Assembly: GCA_014549065.1 (NCBI GenBank)
Contig: JACDOX010000043.1
Location: forward strand, 5,288,649 to 5,352,648
DNA from: Cardinalis cardinalis
Lineage: Eukaryota > Chordata > Aves > Passeriformes > Cardinalidae
DNA: 64,000 bases
Direction: 5' to 3'
Shown here: piece by piece, positions 59,001-64,000 of the stretch
Layout: each line of letters starts with the position of its first letter
How positions within the stretch are numbered: the first letter of the stretch is position 1
The notes under the pieces: generated by a model
Database searches by the model: none
The model's input: the letters and a program-made list of their open reading frames with translations, nothing else
What the model was told of the DNA's origin: nothing
Made by a program: the position numbers and the translations under genes

Positions 59001-62000
59001 AAACCATTATGTTCATAGAAAGTTGTTTTGCCTCTGAGATTGATGCTAGGCAGGAGTGAAGGAAGAAGGTGCCACAAAAGTAGGGTGAATAATGACTGTT
59101 GCAAAAATATAAGAAATAATCTTAAGTGTATGAAAAATGTCATTAAAGGGGATGTTTGATAGAAGCAGTGTCATGGTGTTATACATCTCTAATATACATA
59201 TGTAATATATATATTCTACTACATGTGTATATTTTAAACTTTCCTTGTGATGTATATAGTACAACACATGTAGAATATACTGTATATACAAATAAACTTA
59301 GAATGCATGCAAACACATATTATATAATGCACTTTATTATATACACACTGGGCTTGTCAAATGAATACTGGTAGTGACTCACCTCCTCAGAGTGTATTGC
59401 TTGAATGCAGGCTGATTGCAACTCAATCTATACCAGGAAGGAAAATTAAATCACCCACAAAAAGTGCTTTGCAGTCAGCCAAAGAAGCCTGACTGAACAG
59501 AATGAGAAAAAAAAAAAAACACACCAAAATCAAAGGTCAAAAAAGAAGTGAATGTTAACTTTGCAGAACACCTGCACAGTGCTGGTTAGGTTATAGTTGG
59601 CCAAGCTGACAGGTGCATGCTGTGGTGCAATCCACCAGAAGGGCTTAGAGCAGTAGGAAGATCAATAACAATAAGCTACTAGTACATGTTACACCATTTC
59701 CAAATCAGAACAATCGACAAGGATTTTACCTGATTAAAAGTTTGGTTTGGGCTTTTAGAAACAAGTTAGTTAATGAGACAAACAAAGATAAACCCATATA
59801 GCCTGTGGAAACTCTTTGGTGCTAATGAAGATGTAGCTGTCTGTGTCATCTCCACATGCCATGTGCTGCACAACATCTGCAAGGGTAAGAAAAAATAAGA
59901 TCTTTGGTGTAGGCTTGAGTACCTGCTGGTTTGCACTTTAAACCTGAAAGAGACAGACTCTTTATCCCAGCAGTATGTGGTGACACAGATGTATAAATAG
60001 CTCTCTCTCATGTAATTTTCCTATTTCTTCATTAGTGAATCATCACACTCTAGGAGCTCATGGGCTGCCATGCTCCTTGAACTGGAGGGACAGGGATGCT
60101 GACAAAGAGCTCTCTCTCTGCTATGTTCAGTGTCCACGTAAAAGCTTCTACTAATTTTGCCAGATTGCAGACATTTTGTTGTGAGAATGCATTACAAAGA
60201 TGGTACCTCTGGGTGAAGGAATGAGAACTGACCTTCAAATCAAAACCCTTGAGTTATTTTGCTTGTTTCACACTCAGACCAAAAGGCTCAGGACATAACT
60301 TGTAAGGCAACTGAGTGTCACAGTGAGAAAGAGAAATCTAAAAAACTTTGGAGGAAGCCATTGAAAGCTCACCTCTCCCTGTTCAAAAACCAACGATCTA
60401 CTTTTTTCTGCTATCCCTTCTCATATTTCTTATGCTAGTGTCCACAAGGACTCCCATAAAAGCCACTAAATTGCATAACCTTCCTTACAGTGAAGCAGTT
60501 TTTCTTTCCTTTCTCTGCCAGTCTCTGAGATATGAAGAAAAATGAAAGACTAGAAAAGGGAGCTTTATGATTAATTAGAACAAATCCATGGTCCATTCTG
60601 CCTTGACAGATACGACATTATTCAAGGAATGCAAAACTGAAGTAAAATCATATCAAGAGGTTACTTTCTAAAATTGATTCTTGATCACATTACATGCACC
60701 TACCAATACATTGTGGAAACCTAATCCTTTAATGGATTTTCATTTATTTATTTTTATAAAAGCCTTCTGCAGATGGGATTGGGAAGAAAAGCAGGAAAAT
60801 AAAAGTAAATAAATGGATAATCAAGGAAAAGAGGTACTCAACACATTTCTGGGAATATGGTACAGTTATGCCTGGTAGGACTCCCCATCTGATTTTAGAA
60901 AAATAAGGTTGTTTTAGTTTCCATTCTCCCCATGACAATTATGTCACCTGTGCTTGGTAAACAGGCCAGAGATTAAGAAGTTACTTTGAAACTGAAGATA
61001 TAGCTACTGATACTCAAGGAAAGGTAAACCATGGGAAAATATTTGTGAGACAGACATGCTGTTCAAGACACTCAGTAAAGGAGCCAATAGGCAAGATATT
61101 TTTCAAATGGATTAAAATAAGCACTGCCTCTTTCTAAATTATTGTTCCAATAAATTTAGAAGTGACTAGTTTATTAAATGGAAGAACATGCTAAATTAGT
61201 TTAATTTTTGGAGAAAATGCTAAGGAGAATAGACTGGGAATTTCAACAAATTTTTTATTGTGTTGCATATAGTTTGTACTGTCTTGTCATAGCTGGGTTC
61301 CACACACAAACAGGTTGATATTGAACCTGAGCATCTTCATTGGCAACATGCCTGTCAGACAATTCCTGACAAAGAAGTTGCATAAGCTAATTACTAATCA
61401 ATCAAACAGAAATCTTACTTGTATTTCATGGCTAATGACACTTCTGTGGTGTCCCATATGTGTAAGACTACCACAGATCAGGCATTTTAAATTAGGCTTT
61501 TGAAATTAAGCAGAAGAATAAACAACAAAGTAAAACCAACAAACAAGCACCAACCAAAACAAAAAAAAAAAAGAAAAAAATTCTTAACTCATGTATTTGT
61601 TTTTCTAGCAATGTTGCAAAAGGCATGATGGTTATCTTTTCTTATGATGCAGAAATGCAGACACCCAATGGCTGCACTGCGCAAACCTGCAGTTACATCC
61701 ACTACCTATTAAGAGTCACAAACACTCAAAAAGTCACAAAAACTCACCATCTTCCAGTGCATGTTCAGATGGCAGGTGTGCTGCAAAGTACCAGTGGCAG
61801 TCATGAAGAAAATGCTGGAGGAGTCGTAGATCTGTTTTAATCTGGAGAATGAGAGAGCACCATATGCCACCCTCAGTGGGAAAGGCATTCATGTTTCTCT
61901 TTGGACTAAGGAAGACACTGATCAGAACAGTTAGATAAACTGCCTGGTAAGATCTTATAAGGACTTACCTGAAGCATCTTAGAGAGACTTTTTGATAGGA

Positions 62001-64000
62001 CAAGTTACAGTCTTCAGTCCCTTCAAGTAACGAGCTGAAGCAAATACAGAAAATGTGTACAACAAAACTCTGGATGGAAGAGATGACAAAGATTTCACCT
62101 CACACTGTTGTTGCCCAAAGAAAAGCTCTTTCATGCTCCGTTCTGCCCATGGTCTTCTCCTTCCTCTTTGGCAACAAGGTTGTGCCATGGAAATAGGCAT
62201 CAAGAATGTCCTTTCTTGCATCTTCTCTCTTTAGTGCCTTTTGAACACTCTCCAAAGGGTAGCAGAGAGTTTTAAGACCTCAACAATACAAAGGGAAAAT
62301 AAAACCACATGCTCAAATAGCTAAGATGTACTCAACATTCACTTACATAAAACTACCTCTAGCCTTCTCCAAACAAAATATTCTGATCCTGTCTACACAG
62401 TCCTGACAAGCTAAAGCAGCCATGCATACACCTTACTATCTTTTCCTCCATAGGGTAGAAGGCAGTGTTACAGAAACTTTTATTCCTGCATTTCTTATTT
62501 TATTCCTCTTTTCTTTAACCTTTACAATCAAATCAGAAAAAAAGTGAAGTGATCCATCACAATGCAGCCAGCACATCAACACATGCCTTCCTATTGTGAT
62601 TAATGTTCTCCTTCTAAAGGATATGCATTTACATATGCATGTCATAAGAGTTCACATAAACATATCTGAACTCCTTTTACATTTCCCAGCTCAAGTGTCT
62701 GTAACCACAGCAACAATAAACCCAGAGCAAAGAACTAAAGCTTTCCTCAAGGACAGAGTAAACTATCTTCAGTCTGACTAGCCTGACAAAGCTGAGCTGT
62801 ACTTAATAAGCACCATGTCAGGAGGAGAGGTGACAGGAGAGGAGCTGGCCCCATGAAGTTATCAAAAGTTGTCCGAGCTGTTATTTTGTCTGTGCATGAA
62901 TCCACTTTGGGGATTTTACTGGCCTGACTTTATTATCAGCTCAAGCAAAAAGCCCTGCATACCCCTTTGCAGGCCAACACAGATTCATTTACATTGCCAT
63001 TATTATCCTTGATCTTCCAGACAGCCACAAGAATATCTTTTAAGCAGACACTACTAGCAGGCAGAGATGTGATGTGCTTGCAGAGATGGCCTAAGTAGTC
63101 TGGTTTTTTTTACCAAGTGCTTGAAGTTCTTTTATTCCATTCCACTTACCATAAATGGCACTTGGAACATTTCAGAAAAATTAATTTTACAATGATAAAG
63201 ATGCTACTTAATCTGTTTAAATGAGGGAAGCAGAGTTATCAAACAGTGAGGCTCTAGGCTTAAATATCTCAATAGGTACCTGCCTAGAAAAAGACATCCT
63301 ACCTTGGAGAATCTGGAGCCTTACTCCAGTCTAGGGGGATACAGTATGGGTAAATGAAGGTGGTATAAAATGCAATCTTATCCCCTAAAGAGTTGCAGCT
63401 GGACCAAATACTAAAGATCAGGAGCAGGCCGGATCTTAACAGGCAACACCTGTAGCCAATAAGAACGGTGATATAAAAGAGTGGATTGGTGGGATCTGGT
63501 GTCAGAGGACTATTGCAAGGATCAAGAAGAGTCAGTGCTTAGCAGAACTGCTTGCAGAAAACATTGAGGTGGCATGAAACTCTGGTGGTATAGAATCCTT
63601 GCACTATAATGACGTTAGAACTCTTGATATATAAGACAACAATCCAGTACTGAAGAAAGAAAACCCACCAAACAAACTAGTGAAACATACAGTCTCAGAA
63701 GCCAAATGGTTTCTCCCCCAAAAACAAAAAAAGACCATCTATCTCTCTATTCTAGCTGAGCAATTCTACTTGTCAGCAAGAGACTTAAAATGCATCAGGG
63801 CATATTTTTGTTACAGGATATATCTCAGGCCTATATTGATGCTGAGAACCTCCTCCCAGGCGGACTTCTGTAATTTTTCACAACTGTATCTGGGGACATG
63901 TTAAGCACCTGCACAACACACCATTATGTCTTACAGTGTGCTTCAAAGTTGTGCTGTATTTATTTCTCACCTCCTAGTCCTTCTTTACTATGGTTAAATA
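56023..64000. other. Intergenic sequence upstream of ELOVL7
   Basis: About 8 kb of AT-rich sequence without recognisable exons. By synteny the next gene should be ERCC8, but none of its exons is seen here. It contains the TA-rich repeat at 59190-59345 and short poly-A runs (about 59508 and 61560). Confidence 0.6.
59190..59345. repeat. TA/TG-rich simple sequence with inverted arms
   Basis: Low-complexity alternating T and A with CATGTG/CACATG. TATTCTACTACATGTGT (from about 59211) and ACACATGTAGAATAT (from about 59263) are near-inverted copies that could form a hairpin. Intergenic. Confidence 0.6.

Noticed and set aside
56023..64000. Search for ERCC8, the next gene expected by synteny
   Set aside because: No ERCC8 exon could be recognised on either strand; it probably lies beyond the window.
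1..64000. Bacterial-style systems (operons, CRISPR, phage, toxin-antitoxin)
   Set aside because: Spliced genes, CpG islands and avian retroelements show that this is vertebrate nuclear DNA; no such structures are present.

Overview
The window is vertebrate nuclear DNA, almost certainly from a bird and probably a songbird. It is AT-rich, with multi-exon genes bounded by GT-AG introns, two CpG islands, CR1 LINE fragments with the ATTCTATG-type tail, and two long terminal repeats resembling songbird ERVs. There are no operons, CRISPR arrays or bacterial-style genes. I recognise no tRNA, rRNA or microRNA gene.

Two complete protein-coding genes lie head-to-tail on the minus strand. DEPDC1B (coding 20513 down to 3661) has 11 coding exons that join without a break into 529 codons, the length I recall for the human protein. 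ELOVL7 (coding 35817 down to 24475) has 7 coding exons that join into 279 codons; its non-coding first exon is inferred to lie in the CpG island at about 55 kb. All exon boundaries were read directly from the sequence, and reading phase is kept at every junction. The order DEPDC1B-ELOVL7 on one strand matches human 5q12. That block is on the Z chromosome in chicken, so the window is probably Z-linked.

Layout: 1-3.1 kb, sequence downstream of DEPDC1B with a GATA/GACA microsatellite. 3.1-20.5 kb, DEPDC1B; intron 4 is mostly antisense CR1 and intron 3 holds a solo ERVK-type LTR with a perfect 6-bp target duplication. 20.3-20.7 kb, the DEPDC1B CpG-island promoter, with a CHR element, two CCAAT boxes and an E-box as expected for a G2/M gene. 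20.7-24.4 kb, intergenic sequence and ELOVL7 3' UTR. 24.5-35.8 kb, ELOVL7 coding exons. 35.8-55.2 kb, a long 5' intron with an ERVL-like LTR at 38-39 kb. 54.9-55.6 kb, a CpG island interrupted by exactly 200 Ns. 55.6-56.0 kb, CR1. 56-64 kb, no recognisable gene.

The two genes are neighbours but not functionally linked. DEPDC1B is a mitotic DEP/RhoGAP-like adaptor and ELOVL7 is an ER very-long-chain fatty acid elongase. I see no novel multi-gene system. The points worth checking concern promoter structure, transposon insertions close to splice sites, a possibly changed ELOVL7 ER-retrieval tail, and the assembly gap over the likely ELOVL7 start site.
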